DNA from: Desulfobacterales bacterium
Lineage (GTDB): Bacteria > Desulfobacterota > Desulfobacteria > Desulfobacterales > UBA2174_A
NCBI GenBank assembly: GCA_025454075.1
Contig: JALOPD010000172.1
Coordinates: 1 to 7,374, forward strand
Direction: 5' to 3'
Length of the DNA stretch: 7,374 nucleotides
Within the stretch, counting starts at the first letter, position 1; each line of letters starts with the position of its first letter. The translations under genes and the position numbers were made by a program. Of this stretch, positions 5,082-7,374 are shown piece by piece. The notes under the pieces were generated by a model. It was given only the letters and a program-made list of their open reading frames with translations. It was not told where the DNA came from and did no database searches.

Positions 5082-7374
5082 GTCAGACCCAGGCATCCGG
5101 CCGTTCGGAAATCGACCTCAGGATCAAGGAAGCGGAAACCTGCTACGGCATGGGGATGCTGGAGGAGGCCCTCAGCCTCTACGAGCTGGTCATCGCCTCC
5201 GGCAAGCAGATCCCCGCCCAGGCGCAGCAGGTGCTGGAGGAGAAGGTCGTGCGGCTGAAAAAGGAGATCCAGGAGCATCAGGAATCCGAAAGGAAGGGGC
5301 TTTCGGCCGAGGACATCTCCATCTTCAAGAAAACCCTTTCGGCCCAGGCGGACATCCCCGCCTTGCTCGACGGGGCCGCCGCCCTGAAAGAGCTCGGCCT
5401 GATGGAGGAGGCGGCGGCCGAATACGAGAAGCTGCTGCAGGTCGACCCCGCCGCCTGCGACTTCTCCAAATCGGACTGCACGCCGGGCAAGATCATCTGC
5501 GACTATCTCGGCTGCATCCTGGAGACCCAGGAGGCGGCGGAGGTCGTCAAGAAGGCCACCAAGACCATCTACAAGTTCAACATGGGGGACAAGGAGACGG
5601 CCCGGGTCCATTTCTGGCTCGGCCAGCAGCTGGAGAAGCGGGAGCAGCACGACCTGGCCTTCGAGCTCTACCGGGCGGCCTCCGAGATGGACGGCTCGGA
5701 CGCCGAAATCCTCGCGCGCCTCAACGCCCTCAAGGGGAAGCTGTCCAACAACTCCCGCTACGACTACCTGCTGCGCAACAAGATCCTGAGCACCCACCAG
5801 CTGCAGGAGGCGCTCGCCATCGCCAAGAAGGTGAACAAGAGCGTCGACCACGTGCTGGTGGACCGGTTCAAGGTCGACATCCAGGAGCTGGGCAAATCGC
5901 TGTCGATGTACTACGGCTGCCCCTTCCGGGTTTTCGACCCGGAGACGCCGGTCCCCTTCGAGCTGATCAACAATCTCAAGAAATCCTTCCTGCTGTTCTA
6001 CGTGTGGGTGCCGCTGCGCTGGGACAAGAGCGGCATCGAGATCCTGGTGGACGACCCCAAGGACCTGCGCAAGACCGACCACATCCGCGCCCTGATGGGC
6101 AACCAGAAGATCGGCATCTCCGTCGCCATCAAGGAGCACGTCGAGCGGTACATCCAGCACTTCTTCGACCCGCGGGCCGAAAAAATGGCGGAGACGCCGG
6201 TCGAAGACCTGGACCACATCATCCCCGACGTCACCTTCGAAGAGGAGGAGGACGCCCAAGACGACCGCAGCTCGCTGGACGAGTCCTCCAGCCAGGTGGT
6301 CAAATTCGTGGACCAGATCCTGGTGACCGCCTTCCGCAACAACGCCTCCGACGTCCACATCGAGCCCTCGGTCGTCACCCGCAAGACCGCCATCCGGTTC
6401 CGCACCGACGGCGTCTGCCACGAATACATCCAGGTCCCGAACGCCATGGCGCCGGCCATCATCTCGCGTTTGAAGATCATGGCCGAGTTGGACATCGCCG
6501 AAAAGCGCCTGCCGCAGGACGGCAAGATCAAGGTCCGGCGCAAAGGCATCCAGGAGTTCGAACTGCGCCTGTCCACCATGCCGACGGCCGGCCGGTTCGA
6601 GGACGCCGTGCTGCGCATTCTGACCCGCACCAGCTCGCTCAAGATCGACGAGATCGGGCTGAACGCGCGCAACCTCACGGTCCTGAAGAAGCTGATCTCG
6701 CGGCCCTACGGCATGATCCTCTGCGTGGGCCCCACCGGCTCCGGCAAGACCACGACGCTGCACGCCATCCTGGGGCACATCAACCTGCCGGGGGTGAAGA
6801 TCTGGACGGCCGAAGACCCGGTGGAGATCACCCAGGCGGGGCTGCGCCAGGTGCAGGTGCGGCCGAAAATCGGCCTCGACTTCGCGCGCATCATGCGCGG
6901 GTTTCTGCGGCTCGACCCGGACATCATCATGATCGGCGAAATGCGCGACAAGGAGACCGCCACCATCGCGCTGCAGGCGGCCCTGACCGGCCACCTCGTG
7001 CTTTCGACCCTGCACACGAACAACGCCCCCGAAACCCTCACCCGGCTGCTCGAGATGGGCATGAACCCCTTGAACATATCCGACGCCTTTCTCGGGGTGC
7101 TGGGCCAGCGGCTGGTGCGCAAGCTCTGCGCCAACTGCACCGACAGCTACCACCCCGCCGCGGAGGAGTTCGAGGAGCTGCGAATGGACTACGGGGCGCA
7201 GGGCTTCGACCAGTGCGGGTACGTTTACGGCCCCGGCTTCAACCTCAAAAAATCGGCCGGCTGCGAAAAGTGCAACGGGTCCGGCTTCAGGGGCCGGGTC
7301 GGCATCCACGAGCTGATGGAGGCGACCACCGCCATCAAGGTCCTGATCAAGAAGAACGCCACCTCCTTCGAGCT
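5078..7374 (+). CDS. TPR-containing PilB/GspE-family secretion or pilus assembly ATPase, C-terminus beyond window
   Basis: 765 codons without a stop, running off the right edge. Residues 1-225 are helical with TPR-like repeats near 17-47, 95-125 and 174-207. Residues about 228-365 resemble an MshEN/T2SSE_N domain. An acidic, serine-rich linker (about 383-405) leads to the N2 domain, with ASDVHIEP and later LDIAEKRLPQDGKI. The motor core has Walker A GPTGSGKT (551-558), Asp box TAEDPVE, Walker B around LDPDIIMIGEMRD (612-624, E621) and His box TGHLVLSTLHTN (637-648). A tetracysteine zinc site, C684-C687 with C729-C732, places it with PilB/GspE extension ATPases rather than PilT, despite PilT-like GEMRD in place of the usual GEIRD. 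It should form a cytoplasmic hexamer driving type IV pilus or type II secretion pseudopilus assembly; which one cannot be told, as no neighbour genes are visible. The TPR region suggests an extra partner. Start: ATG 5078, with GTG 5021 possible. Confidence 0.92.
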   Translation, partial: MSQTQASGRSEIDLRIKEAETCYGMGMLEEALSLYELVIASGKQIPAQAQQVLEEKVVRLKKEIQEHQESERKGLSAEDISIFKKTLSAQADIPALLDGAAALKELGLMEEAAAEYEKLLQVDPAACDFSKSDCTPGKIICDYLGCILETQEAAEVVKKATKTIYKFNMGDKETARVHFWLGQQLEKREQHDLAFELYRAASEMDGSDAEILARLNALKGKLSNNSRYDYLLRNKILSTHQLQEALAIAKKVNKSVDHVLVDRFKVDIQELGKSLSMYYGCPFRVFDPETPVPFELINNLKKSFLLFYVWVPLRWDKSGIEILVDDPKDLRKTDHIRALMGNQKIGISVAIKEHVERYIQHFFDPRAEKMAETPVEDLDHIIPDVTFEEEEDAQDDRSSLDESSSQVVKFVDQILVTAFRNNASDVHIEPSVVTRKTAIRFRTDGVCHEYIQVPNAMAPAIISRLKIMAELDIAEKRLPQDGKIKVRRKGIQEFELRLSTMPTAGRFEDAVLRILTRTSSLKIDEIGLNARNLTVLKKLISRPYGMILCVGPTGSGKTTTLHAILGHINLPGVKIWTAEDPVEITQAGLRQVQVRPKIGLDFARIMRGFLRLDPDIIMIGEMRDKETATIALQAALTGHLVLSTLHTNNAPETLTRLLEMGMNPLNISDAFLGVLGQRLVRKLCANCTDSYHPAAEEFEELRMDYGAQGFDQCGYVYGPGFNLKKSAGCEKCNGSGFRGRVGIHELMEATTAIKVLIKKNATSFE

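Noticed and set aside
4982..7309. A 775-codon open frame on the minus strand
   Set aside because: It is the antisense shadow of the ATPase gene in GC-rich DNA. The plus-strand frame has all the secretion-ATPase motifs, while this one has repetitive low-complexity composition and no recognisable domain.

Overview
The window is GC-rich chromosomal DNA from a Gram-negative bacterium. The best guess is a member of the Desulfobacterota (former Deltaproteobacteria). The reasons are a three-gene ABC transporter operon with a GldG-like subunit, a DegP/HtrA protease with a signal peptide, a FmdB-type small zinc-ribbon protein of a form I associate with that group, and a PilB/GspE-type ATPase with an N-terminal TPR region. 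This assignment rests on remembered family resemblance, not on a search. The genes look like ordinary core or semi-core genes. I see no insertion sequence, phage gene, CRISPR array, tRNA or rRNA.

Left part (1-2707, minus strand): an operon reading leftward. A near-consensus sigma-70 promoter (2679-2707) drives an ABC ATPase (1649-2584), an ABC-2 membrane permease (943-1647) and a GldG-like extracytoplasmic subunit (1-931, cut by the window edge). The genes are 1 and 11 nt apart and each has its own ribosome binding site. Together they should form one ABC-2 type exporter or membrane complex of unknown substrate.

Middle part: 243 nt of shared divergent control region (2585-2827) separates that operon from a plus-strand Do-family periplasmic serine protease/chaperone (2828-4306) with a complete catalytic triad and two PDZ domains. 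It ends in a hairpin terminator (4320-4358). This abuts a second, longer hairpin (4370-4414) that ends the convergent minus-strand gene for the FmdB-like zinc-ribbon protein (4413-4727).

Right part: 350 nt (4728-5077) lie between the FmdB-like gene and a divergent plus-strand ATPase gene. This stretch holds a good minus-strand promoter (4901-4929), a perfect 17-bp inverted repeat covering its -35 element (4917-4953), a terminator-like hairpin with a T run inside the FmdB-like leader (4831-4858), and an 8-codon reading frame with a strong Shine-Dalgarno sequence whose stop overlaps the ATPase start. The ATPase (5078 to beyond the right edge) combines TPR-like repeats, a degenerate MshEN/T2SSE_N-type domain and a complete type II secretion/type IV pilus ATPase core.

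No clearly new system is visible. The most unusual material is the regulatory DNA at 4728-5081 and the domain architecture of the ATPase.
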